Origin: Flectonema sp. DT1601
Lineage: Eukaryota > Euglenozoa > Diplonemea > Diplonemida > Diplonemidae
DNA length: 64,000 nucleotides
Assembly (NCBI GenBank): GCA_964019425.1
Contig: OZ025834.1
Span: forward strand, 378,501 to 442,500
Reading direction: 5' to 3'
Each line of letters starts with the position of its first letter. Position 1 is the stretch's first letter. A program made the position numbers and the translations under genes. The notes under the pieces are model-generated. The model saw nothing but the letters and a program-made list of their open reading frames with translations. It was not told the DNA's origin and ran no database searches. Shown here piece after piece: positions 34,897-43,647 of this stretch.

Positions 34897-37800
34897 TTAA
34901 CAGTTTGATAAGCCTGTTCGTTGTTCCAAATGCCATAAGTAGCCGGCTAGGGCGTGAAGATTTCTCGTCGCAAACATTATTGAAAGATTTAGTTTGGTCT
35001 CGGAGATTCTCGCTTCCTGAATGTTTGATCTAATTGTTCCTTCTCTAATGCGGACCACGTCACCATCCTCGCAATCAAATATTAGATGTCGGGCAGAAGA
35101 GTCTGTTCTTTTGCAGAAGGGGCACTTTATCGGTAGTTCATTTACCCTGAGCAGCTTTCTGTTAGCTTCCCTCGCTATCCTTGACTTATGTGCGAAGAAG
35201 TCCATAGTCGTTGACACCGGCTTGCTCTTAACATCTTTTGAGATCTTTTTCGCCAGTTCATCTGCCTTGTCATGCGGTTCAATTCCCACATGAGCTGGGA
35301 TGAATTGAAGGTGAACGAATGAGTCTAATTTCCTTATCCCTTCTAGTATCGAGAGAGAGTTCAGCTTCCTCTGAGCCGCAATTCCACCACGCAGCTCATC
35401 CAGATTGGATTTAGAATCACTGAAGACTCTCGTGATTCCAGATCTGGGACCCAAGACAGAGGTTGCTTTTTCAAATTCACTTATTAACAGCTTCAGAGTT
35501 ACCTGTTCAGCTTTATAACTACTTTCCGTTGCAACAAGTCTCGATGCCATGGTCCGTTCACACGGCGTGATCTGCACTGCCGCTGCGCCTGCCGTGTAGT
35601 TGACAGGGTCGTGGGATCCGTCAACAAAAATGGACGAGGTACATGGCCTAAGTTCGCTGCAGTACTCCTCGAACTTAGCCTTGTCCACTTCAGCAACACC
35701 GGTCTTCGAATGTCCATATCCGCAAGATATCTCCAGGTTCGGAACATCTATCCATGGCTCGATGCTGTCAGGCATGACAATCCCCTGGATCTCCATATTA
35801 CGGTCCTCGGCCGGTAAAGTTGAACTCCAAGTTCCACTAGCGATTCCCTTCGTAGAAGGAACCCAATCCAGTGAGCGATACCTAAATAAAGCAATCCTGG
35901 CTTGCTTCTCAATCTGCAGTCTCATCGGTAGTATGTTCGCCTCCCACAGTAACGGAAGGGACCTTGTGTTGAAGCCGCAGCCGGTGATCTTTCTAGCTAT
36001 CTTCCTCAGATTCAGGTCAATAGGTTTAAGCTGTTCATCTGTCAGGAAAGGTCCATAGCTCTCAAGCCCATACAGAATCCTTGAGAGGATGTATAAGTTC
36101 TTGATCATGTTCAGCGTTTTGAAATCAAAGTTGAATAGCTCCAACTTTCGAAGCAGAACAAGTCCCTTCCTCGTCTCATCCAGTAGTTTATCCACTTGTG
36201 TACCATATGTAAGGTCATCGTCAATATGGACACCCAAGTACTTAACACTATCCACCATCGGCATGAGTACGGCAGTCAGCAACTTCACCCAGGTCGGATC
36301 CGGACCCACTGGCATCAGTTCAAGAAGTTCACTTGCCTTCGTAACCTCCGTATCACCCAGCTTGAGGATCATCGCCCCATTTCCAAGTAATGGCCTACCT
36401 TCTTCATTTGACCGAATCATCCCAGCCAGTTCCTCCCTACTGATCCGAAAGAAGTTCTCTCCTGACGTTCTGGGGAATCCCAGTCTCCAATACATATTCC
36501 TAGGACAGTCCACCGGCATCCCGCAGGTCTTCGAAACCGACAGTGCCATGTCATTATCTTTGCACCAACGATCTACTAACCCAAGGACTAATTGCGCCAT
36601 CCGGTAAGTTACTTTAAAATCCTTATTCGAAACCACACAAGCTGTGTCGTCTGCGTAGAGTGCTGAAACACATCCAGTCTTCTCAAGTTTCTTAGCCAGG
36701 TCGTCGACATATATCAGATAAAGGAGAGGCCCAACAATCGACCCTTGCGGAACACCTTTCGTCACAGTTCTGTATGCGCTCAGATTGCCATTGACACTAA
36801 CCTTTGCCTTCCTTCGCGTCAGAAAGTTAGCGACCCATCCGATGAATGGTGAAGGAATCCCCATCGTCACCATTTTAGCAATCAGTTTAACATGATTTAT
36901 CCTATCAAATGCCTCAGTGAAGTCGAAAGAGAGCAGTATCGAACTCTTGCCACCTTTTCTCGCACCATGAAGCGCATTGACCAGCAGTGAGATTTGCTCG
37001 CAAGTATTCCTACCCCTTCTGAAGCCTGCCTGAATGGAGGACAAGGCATTATTTGACGTCAACCAATACATTAGCCTGTCGTAAATTATCCGTTCAAGCA
37101 TTTTACCGACTACAGATGTCAACGTGATCGGTCTGTAGCTGGATAGCTTTTCTTTGGGTTTACCCGGTTTGTATACCGGTTTGATCATACCCTCTTTCCA
37201 GACCTTCGGAACTCTAGCTGAGAGCCAGGAGTCGTTGAACACCGCTAAGAGAAAACGTCTACCGGTTGCAGAAAGGTTCTTCAGCATCGCCCCGTGGATT
37301 CCATCAGGACCAGGAGCCTTACCAGTTTTAACCTTCTTGATGGCGCGCTCAAGCTCAGACATCACCAGAGGTCCACAAGCACCTACGTAATCACTTGGCT
37401 TCAGCTTCGAAGATTTCAGTTGTTTCCTGACAGAGGTCTTAACGAACTGATCGAGAAATTTACTGGGGAGTTGGTCCTCACTGAATTCAGGGATTTGGAC
37501 GTCCTGTCCCCCATCGGCATCCAAGTCCTTAATCTTCTTAAAGGCGAATGCAAAACCTTCACCTTGTGCAAGTTTCTCAGCAACGAATTTTCCCTTCGCT
37601 TGTTTGGTCTCAGGGGTTGAGGAATTCCACATTCTCCTCCTCTTACCCTGGATCCTGAGCCTTCTGCGGATGTTCTTCTTCGCCACATGAAGCAGGATAC
37701 GGTTAAATGTTGCCGCTCTGATACCCACCTTCGGAGGACTGTTCACCTTGCTAAGTCGGTAATCCAAATCATGACGGAACGAGTACCAATCAGCTGTATT

Positions 37801-38589
37801 AAAGTCCCAGACTGATTTTTTCGATGCCTGGTTGTTAACTGTTTCCAGAGGTGAGAACGTATCAAAGACAGCAGCAAGAGGTAAGTGATCAGATCCATGT
37901 TCAGTGCCATCACCTATTAGCCCGAAGTGTAGTAGTAGTAACTCCTCGTGGTGTAGGATTGCATCCGGCGAAGTCCCGTGTCTCGGCAACGTCACAAATC
38001 CCGGATCGTTTGCAATTAGAAGGTTATTAGATCTGCACCACTCCAGAAGCTGGCAGCCCTTCGTATCCGTCTTCTTCGACCAGAGTTTATGATGGGCATT
38101 GAAGTCACCAGCAAATATAAACCTTTCATCACGCTTCAAAGGGAAGAGATCAAAATCTATCTTAGAACTTGGCGGCGAATACACGTTGAGAACATTTATC
38201 TCATCATTAATCCTGACACCCAATGTCTCAACAATTCCTCTAACCGAAGGGATACAGACTTCATAGCAAGCATGCTGAAGGCCTCTCTTCACCATGGTGA
38301 TTATACCGCCACCTCTACCCGGTCTATCTCTCCTGTACGTGATGTAATTCCAGTGATATAGAGGCTTCCGAACTGAGGTTTCCTGCAGGCATAATACATC
38401 AGGGCTGTACTTTCCCAGGATATTTCCTATGAACTCCTCTCTTCCGTTGATCGTTCTGCAGTTCCAGCTGATAACTCGCAGCTCCGAAGTGGGTCCATCA
38501 TGACGGCGTCTCGGTCCCGGATTCCTCTCTACGTCACCCGCCAGTAGCAGAAGACGCCTTCGCGTTTCCGCCCAATCCCGCCCGTCAAG
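34897..38589 (-). CDS. LINE-2 ORF2 with N-terminal 2A: APE, RT, RNase H, CCHC
   Basis: 1230 codons open from just after the ORF1 TGA. Residues 1-25 (LDGRDWAETRRRLLLLAG...NPGP) contain the 2A; then ELRVISWNCRTING starts the APE endonuclease (LQETSV, AGDFNAHH, GSDHLPLA). The reverse transcriptase has KTGKAPGPDGIHGAML, SYRPITLTSVVGKMLER, FDFTEAFDRI, GVPQGSIVGP and YADD. RNase H follows (IFVDGSHD, FSDSKSNLDEL, FIPAHVGIEPHDKADELAKK) and a CCHC finger (CPFCKRTDSSARHLIFDC). The first ATG is at 38295, inside the endonuclease after WNCR and LQET, and would give a protein lacking its first catalytic residues. Translation therefore probably comes by another route. Confidence 0.93.
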   Translation of the reverse strand, partial: LDGRDWAETRRRLLLLAGDVERNPGPRRRHDGPTSELRVISWNCRTINGREEFIGNILGKYSPDVLCLQETSVRKPLYHWNYITYRRDRPGRGGGIITMVKRGLQHACYEVCIPSVRGIVETLGVRINDEINVLNVYSPPSSKIDFDLFPLKRDERFIFAGDFNAHHKLWSKKTDTKGCQLLEWCRSNNLLIANDPGFVTLPRHGTSPDAILHHEELLLLHFGLIGDGTEHGSDHLPLAAVFDTFSPLETVNNQASKKSVWDFNTADWYSFRHDLDYRLSKVNSPPKVGIRAATFNRILLHVAKKNIRRRLRIQGKRRRMWNSSTPETKQAKGKFVAEKLAQGEGFAFAFKKIKDLDADGGQDVQIPEFSEDQLPSKFLDQFVKTSVRKQLKSSKLKPSDYVGACGPLVMSELERAIKKVKTGKAPGPDGIHGAMLKNLSATGRRFLLAVFNDSWLSARVPKVWKEGMIKPVYKPGKPKEKLSSYRPITLTSVVGKMLERIIYDRLMYWLTSNNALSSIQAGFRRGRNTCEQISLLVNALHGARKGGKSSILLSFDFTEAFDRINHVKLIAKMVTMGIPSPFIGWVANFLTRRKAKVSVNGNLSAYRTVTKGVPQGSIVGPLLYLIYVDDLAKKLEKTGCVSALYADDTACVVSNKDFKVTYRMAQLVLGLVDRWCKDNDMALSVSKTCGMPVDCPRNMYWRLGFPRTSGENFFRISREELAGMIRSNEEGRPLLGNGAMILKLGDTEVTKASELLELMPVGPDPTWVKLLTAVLMPMVDSVKYLGVHIDDDLTYGTQVDKLLDETRKGLVLLRKLELFNFDFKTLNMIKNLYILSRILYGLESYGPFLTDEQLKPIDLNLRKIARKITGCGFNTRSLPLLWEANILPMRLQIEKQARIALFRYRSLDWVPSTKGIASGTWSSTLPAEDRNMEIQGIVMPDSIEPWIDVPNLEISCGYGHSKTGVAEVDKAKFEEYCSELRPCTSSIFVDGSHDPVNYTAGAAAVQITPCERTMASRLVATESSYKAEQVTLKLLISEFEKATSVLGPRSGITRVFSDSKSNLDELRGGIAAQRKLNSLSILEGIRKLDSFVHLQFIPAHVGIEPHDKADELAKKISKDVKSKPVSTTMDFFAHKSRIAREANRKLLRVNELPIKCPFCKRTDSSARHLIFDCEDGDVVRIREGTIRSNIQEARISETKLNLSIMFATRNLHALAGYLWHLEQRTGLSNC
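38512..38562 (-). other. 2A ribosome-skipping peptide
   Basis: The frame encodes RRRLLLLAGDVERNPGP, matching the 2A consensus D-x-E-x-N-P-G-P with the Leu-rich upstream helix. Skipping would occur between Gly (codon ending 38515) and Pro (38514-38512). The trypanosome L1Tc and ingi LINEs are known to have a 2A directly before the endonuclease. The site is 27 nt after the ORF1 stop, in the same frame. Confidence 0.93.
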
Positions 38590-41500
38590 TCACTTGCTCC
38601 CTACAAGCGACAAGAGCAGACGCTCAAGACGTTCCAGTCTATCCTCGACTGAACACTTCTTCCGTTCATCATTCTTTGGAGGTGTATTCTTTTCCTTCTT
38701 GTTCTGTTTCTGCTGTTCAGGGGTCGATACCGATTCCAGCTTCACCGAAGCTTCCTGTGCGTTCTGCGATGCCTCCCCCCACAGACGGATTCCCTTCTTC
38801 TTACCGTGGTACGCAATGAATTCCACACGCGTATACCACTTGTCCGTGCCCTCCGAAGGATCCCTTCGCTTTTCCGGCTTCTGTTCCTTCACCTTCGGGG
38901 CTACTTTGACCGACTTCACAGGAGCAACCACCTTCTTCTTCATCGGCTCGAGTAGACAAAGGACTCCGTCGATGGTGACAGTCTCGCCATCCCTCTCGGG
39001 ACCACGCACGACCATCCACCGCATCCCGTTCCGAACACCATCCTTCATCTTCCTCACCTCCCATCCTTCCCTCGAGATGAGGTATTTCACCGCTTCATCC
39101 GTCGAAGTTCCTATTGGGATTCCCGAGATCCTGGTCTCCGGAAGTTTCGCCGGCAGGTGCAACATCTCCCTCGCAGCCTTCTCATGCCAACTGTTAACCC
39201 TTATACCAAGGCCATACTCGTTAAGCACTAACCCTAGACCTCCCTCAACTTCTTCCGCCTTGTCTCTCGCCAAACTGAGGGTGTCATCCTTCGGCAACCA
39301 CAGAACAGATGCCTTCACTGCCTTCTCATCCAGGTGATCTCTTTCTTTGGTAAAGGTGCCCTCCTTCCCTGACTCCCTGAGGAAGTTCTTCACCTCCGTT
39401 TCCTTTACCCGCAGCATGACCGTTATTTGTTGATCACCTACTCTAGCGTTGTAGGTATCAACGTACCCCGGTAACTTCTTCAGTTCCTGGGATAGTTTCA
39501 TCGGAGAACGCTTCACCTCCAACCATCTCTTCTCCTCGGCCCATCTCTTGTCCAACCGAGCAACCAGTTCCCTCGTTCTTACCGTCGCACTGATATCCGT
39601 TCCTTTTGGGAGGACCTCCCTACCCAGGGCTGATAGCCACAGCCTCCTCAGAGATCTCTTCACCCCATCGTCAGTCTTCACCTTCAACACGACCTGCACT
39701 TCCTTCGCTTTATCCGTAGGGGGAAACAACGTGACCAAGGTCAGCGATTCCCAGGCACCCAGCTCAGCCCCAGCCATTCTCCTTCTTACTTCCTTCGTGG
39801 TTGTGAGGTACACTCCTCTCCCACCAGCCTTGTAGCTAGCCTCTGATAACACCATGTTATCCGGCCAGTACTCCGGCACCAGCTCCAGTCTCGTCACCAA
39901 AGCCTCCTCCTTCAGGGCATCATTTTCGAACTTGCCTTGAACGAGTGCAAGCTTACCCTCCTCCTTCGTCATCTGAGTCCTAAGACCCTCCCTCTCAGAC
40001 AGTTGAGCTTCAGTAATTACCTTCGAGCTCTTTTTCCTGTCCCCTTCCAGTTCACGCATCATATTCAGATGGAGATTCTCATCCGATGCGACTTCCCGTT
40101 GTACGACTGCCATCGCAACATCATCTTCATCCGCCCTCAAGTGATTGAGCTCCTTCACCTGAGCTCTCTCCGCTTGTAATTCCTGCAGGTAGCGGGCTTG
40201 CATTCCTAGTGACTCTTTCTTGGCAGCCTCCCTTTGCTCCTGAGCTTCCATTCTCTGCAAGTTAAGTTCTTGCGTCATTTCCTTCAGTTGGTGTTGAAGA
40301 GATTTCAGCAGCTCCCTAAGTTCTCCTTTCTCAGCCCGTTCCTGACGTAGCTCCCTCTGAAGTTCATCAAACCGGGGGTCTTGAGGAAGTTGGTAGTGGG
40401 AGTTGGTGTCGGTGGCATAAGGCTGGTGTACGTAGTACTGATCAAGTCGTTCTTCTTTTTCTTGGAAGATTTGCTGTTGTTGCTGGAGCTGTTGTTGCTG
40501 ATGGCGAAGATTATCCCCTTGGATTTTTAGTGACGTCTTCTGTTCCTCAAACTCCATACCCAGCATGTCCCTGAGACTCTGGAGCTCATATCTGCCCTTC
40601 TCCATTTCATCCTCCTGCTGGCGTTGCAGTTGGAGTCGTTGAAGTTCGAGGTCTTCTTCTTGCTTCTTTAACTCCTCGCTTCTCTGTTGCTGTTGCTGCT
40701 GATCATGCAGACGTTGCTCGCTTAGTTGCTGTTGCAGGACCAATAACTCCTGCTTCCCGTCCTCCTTCTCCTTGTTGTGCTGTTCGATAAGCAGCCGTTG
40801 TTTAAGCTGTAGAGCCACCTCCTGCTCCTTCAGACCTTCCTGGTTTTTCTTCTCCAGTTGTTGCTGTAAGTCCAGTAACTCCAGTTTACCCTTTTCCAAT
40901 TCCACATTAAATTGCTGTTGTAGCAGATGCTGTTTTTCCTCCAGGCTTGTCTGTTGCAGTTGCAGTTCCTGTTGAATCCTGGACTGTTCAAGTTGCTGTT
41001 GACGGTGGTCTTCCTCGAGTTGACATCTTCTCCTGCGGAGAGACTCTCTCTCGATATCCTTCTCCTTGCTGTGCTGCTGTTCGAGTTGCTGCTGTTGGTT
41101 CAGGATTATCTCCTGTTTTTGTTGGAGGTCTGCCTTGAACTTAAGCAATTCTTGCTGTTGTTGGTTAAATAGTTCTTGGCTCTGTTGATGGTTTAGATGC
41201 TGTTGTTGGACTTGATGATCAAGTTGCTGTTGCTGCTGCTGTTGAATTTCCTGCTGCTGTTGGACTTGATGATCAAGTTGCTGTTGCTGCTGTTGTTGCT
41301 TTTCATGCTGTTGTTGTTGTTGGTTCTCCAGTTCCTGTTGCATCTGATGCTTCGTTTGGTGAAGCTCAAGCTGCTGCTGCTGGTGTTGTTGTTCCAGTAG
41401 TTGTTGTTTCTCCACTTGTTGATTCTTGTGATCCTCCAAGTCTTGTTCCAGTTGGAGCTTTTCCTGAAAGAGATCTAATTGTTGCTGCCTGTGCTGCTCG

Positions 41501-41811
41501 TCCAGCTTCTTTTGTTGTGCTTCAAGGAGCTCATGTTTGCTGAGCAGCTCCTTCCTCTCTTCCTCCTGGTCCTCTTGCTGCTTCTTGAGTCTCCTCTCCG
41601 CCGGTTTCTTCCTCGTTTCTCCCCGGTCTACCCGGGTGTTGTCTCGGTCCAGCCTTTCCCTTTCTTCTATCTTAGGCCCATTTCCGTTGATCGTGTGAGC
41701 AAGCTTGTTCCTTTGTTTGCTAGAGAGCGTCCGGTTAGCTGGTCGTCCTCTTGCTTCATCCCTACAATTTTTTGTCGGCCGCAGCCGTCCGAGACCGCCG
41801 CGTGGAGGCAT
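38590..41811 (-). CDS. LINE-2 ORF1: Gln-rich coiled-coil protein
   Basis: 1073 aa from the ATG at 41811. After a basic N terminus (PRGGLGRLRPTKNCRDEARG), residues about 60-560 are one long Gln/Glu/Leu-rich coiled coil with blocks of consecutive Gln. The C-terminal 450 residues are more globular and basic (GKEGTFTKERDHLDEKAVKA, DKWYTRVEFIAYHGKKKGIR) and end in a short coiled coil (VEDRLERLERLLLSL). This fits an ORF1 that multimerises and binds element RNA, but at 1073 aa it is far longer than usual ORF1 proteins. It ends in TGA followed by C. The frame stays open behind the stop into the 2A and ORF2. Confidence 0.88.
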   Translation of the reverse strand: MPPRGGLGRLRPTKNCRDEARGRPANRTLSSKQRNKLAHTINGNGPKIEERERLDRDNTRVDRGETRKKPAERRLKKQQEDQEEERKELLSKHELLEAQQKKLDEQHRQQQLDLFQEKLQLEQDLEDHKNQQVEKQQLLEQQHQQQQLELHQTKHQMQQELENQQQQQHEKQQQQQQQLDHQVQQQQEIQQQQQQQLDHQVQQQHLNHQQSQELFNQQQQELLKFKADLQQKQEIILNQQQQLEQQHSKEKDIERESLRRRRCQLEEDHRQQQLEQSRIQQELQLQQTSLEEKQHLLQQQFNVELEKGKLELLDLQQQLEKKNQEGLKEQEVALQLKQRLLIEQHNKEKEDGKQELLVLQQQLSEQRLHDQQQQQQRSEELKKQEEDLELQRLQLQRQQEDEMEKGRYELQSLRDMLGMEFEEQKTSLKIQGDNLRHQQQQLQQQQQIFQEKEERLDQYYVHQPYATDTNSHYQLPQDPRFDELQRELRQERAEKGELRELLKSLQHQLKEMTQELNLQRMEAQEQREAAKKESLGMQARYLQELQAERAQVKELNHLRADEDDVAMAVVQREVASDENLHLNMMRELEGDRKKSSKVITEAQLSEREGLRTQMTKEEGKLALVQGKFENDALKEEALVTRLELVPEYWPDNMVLSEASYKAGGRGVYLTTTKEVRRRMAGAELGAWESLTLVTLFPPTDKAKEVQVVLKVKTDDGVKRSLRRLWLSALGREVLPKGTDISATVRTRELVARLDKRWAEEKRWLEVKRSPMKLSQELKKLPGYVDTYNARVGDQQITVMLRVKETEVKNFLRESGKEGTFTKERDHLDEKAVKASVLWLPKDDTLSLARDKAEEVEGGLGLVLNEYGLGIRVNSWHEKAAREMLHLPAKLPETRISGIPIGTSTDEAVKYLISREGWEVRKMKDGVRNGMRWMVVRGPERDGETVTIDGVLCLLEPMKKKVVAPVKSVKVAPKVKEQKPEKRRDPSEGTDKWYTRVEFIAYHGKKKGIRLWGEASQNAQEASVKLESVSTPEQQKQNKKEKNTPPKNDERKKCSVEDRLERLERLLLSLVGSK

Positions 41812-41939
41812 TTTGTGTGGTCCCGAAAACTTTTTTTTTAAAATAACCTCCTTATTTTTTGAAGATCAACCGTACTTTGGAAAATCATCTCTTCTTGATA
41901 GAGTCTATTAATGTTGATATTCATGTCCCTCGAAGCAGC

Positions 41940-42070
41940 TTTCTCTGACCCGAATAAAAAACCGTCAGCCTTGTCATGAGCTCGATACCCACGTGAGATG
42001 GGATGAATTGGAGATGGGCAAACGACGCAAGTTGTTTGACATGTTGGCAAGCTGATGTGTCCTGGGTGAG
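41940..42070 (-). pseudogene. Relic of another LINE: RNase H segment
   Basis: On the - strand a frame reads LASFAHLQFIPSHVGIELMT, clearly akin to SFVHLQFIPAHVGIEPHD in LINE-2's RNase H, after which similarity fades. It is a short, old fragment of a related element at the 5' side of LINE-2. Confidence 0.7.
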
Positions 42071-42310
42071 AGACGACAAAAGAAAAAACGGAGGAGTGAT
42101 AGTTGTTGAGTTCTGTTTGCAGCAGTATCAATAGAGGTGAGAATTTCCCCTAGGTGCATGCACAAGCGATACTCGCGTAGGTCCTCCATATAACCCTTAA
42201 TTGGGTTCTTAGGTTCTCGCGGAAAACGGGGAAAATTCTCTTCCTGTTTCTCGTGTGGCATTTGCAGGAAGCTAACAATACTGGCGAAAATAATGTTTAT
42301 CTTTACAGCT

Positions 42311-43476
42311 ATGGCGTCTAAAATGGAGCACCTAGCGAAAGATGAGTGGGAGAAGGTGATGGCAGCAGAGAGTGGAGGATTTGCGTTTGACTTTGATTTT
42401 AATGACGAAGAAAAAGAGAACGAGTCCGCACCGGCTGATACATCCGACAGCGAAGCAGAAAATATCGTTGAGGAGCATCCTGACACTATAGAAACAGTAA
42501 CAGATATGGGTGATATTTTACAGGCTGCACGGTGCACCATTGCTGAAACATTCTGTAAAAACCCGGATAATAAATTGGCAACTAAGGAATGGGATGATAA
42601 GAGAAAGCAGTTCCGAGTTTCGACAAATAAGTGGCTAGGAATACAACAGGTAAGACAAAGTGACGCAAAACATAAGGAAAAGCGGAAAAGATAGTCTTAT
42701 GGCACAGTTAGTTGACGCTATCAGCTACCACAGATGAGTTGAGGAGGCTCTTCGTATTCGTCACTCTTTTATCAGTTGCTTGTCAGGTTTTCTGAACTTA
42801 TGGTAATTTTAAAATGCAAGTTAATCGTATCATGTGATAAGTAATGATTCCAGTTTCGATACAAAATATTATTCATCAAAGTATTGTCGTCTATATCCCA
42901 TTAGTTATCCCCTGACTTATGGACATCTCTGTCAGAAAAATTAATTTATCTCAACAGAGTAACAAAGGAAGGATGGCGACCACCATCGCACAAAGCAATA
43001 GTATGATTGTGGATTCCTTCATGGAATCCGCTAAGGCTCACAAAAAAGGTATCAAACATTTTGAATACGAAGTGGTAAAAGTTACAGAGCATGAAGAAGA
43101 ATATGAAGAGTGGGAAGAGTGGGGGGAGGAGGAAGAAGAACATTGGGGTGATCCAGATGAAGATACAGAAGAAAAGAGTGTACCGACCATTAGCTCGGTG
43201 TTACCGGAAGATACTAAACAAAGAAAATGTCAGAAAAGTGAGTCTCGATGCTTGCGGTCACAACCAAAGCCGCAACCACAATCACAAGTACATCATCCCT
43301 CTTTCGCATTTCAACCGCAATCGCAGCCACAGCAATATCCTCAACCCCCTTTCGCATTTCAGTCTTATCCAATGCAGCAACTTCCTGTCTTGGATTCGGC
43401 GAAGTTACAAATCCTCCAATCGTTCTACACGTGTGGGTACATGACTGGAGTCAGTGCTGGTAGGCATGGTGCGTGA
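42311..43476 (+). CDS. Protein with SMN YG-box-like C terminus; two exons
   Basis: Proposed exons are 42311-42649 and 42958-43476 (donor CAG-GTAAGA, acceptor CTCAACAG, phase 0), giving about 285 aa. The start ATG follows a good acceptor (TTTATCTTTACAG, 42308). The N-terminal part is acidic (FAFDFDFNDEEKENE). The middle has an acidic run (EEYEEWEEWGEEEEEHWG) and a Pro/Gln-rich linker. The end, LQILQSFYTCGYMTGVSAG, resembles the YG-box oligomerisation helix of SMN proteins. No Tudor domain is visible. If it is an SMN relative it would help assemble Sm cores in spliceosomal snRNPs. The second exon could instead be a separate gene starting at 42974. Confidence 0.55.
42650..42957 (+). other. Predicted intron, 308 nt
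   Basis: GTAAGA donor after CAG and acceptor TTATCTCAACAG. Joining keeps the frame. Without splicing the first frame ends soon, at 42694. Confidence 0.55.
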
Positions 43477-43647
43477 TATTCATATGATTTGCGAGAAAGG
43501 TACTAATTTTATGTAAAAACGAATCATCTACTTGGTAAAGTAGTTGTAAAAATATTGATTCCTATTGTCAATAACAATCACTTTAGAAATAATCAATACA
43601 TTGAATTTCCCTATCATTTTAACCAAAAAAAAGCATACAACAAAAAT

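Larger units (their letters stand above)
34572..41850 (-). mobile_element. LINE-2: full-length-looking LINE, ORF1-TGA-2A-ORF2
   Basis: A non-LTR element of about 7.3 kb on the - strand: a short leader, ORF1 (41811-38590), ORF2 in the same frame (38589-34897), about 300 bp of 3'UTR and a 21-nt poly(A) tail, seen as T-run 34572-34592. The 3' end lies 12 bp upstream of tRNA-Ser. Both frames are free of other breaks, so it is probably young. No target duplication was found and the 5' limit is uncertain by some tens of bases. APE-RT-RNase H-CCHC order and the 2A place it near the ingi/L1Tc group. Confidence 0.9.

Noticed and set aside
38594-39337. 247-codon + strand frame over LINE-2 ORF1
   Set aside because: It is antisense to ORF1, and its Ser/Pro composition mirrors the Glu/Lys/Arg codons of the real frame.
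34897-41811. TGA read as a sense codon in this genome
   Set aside because: Host genes such as PEX1 and the GT71-like gene end in TGA at the expected protein end, so a general reassignment is unlikely.
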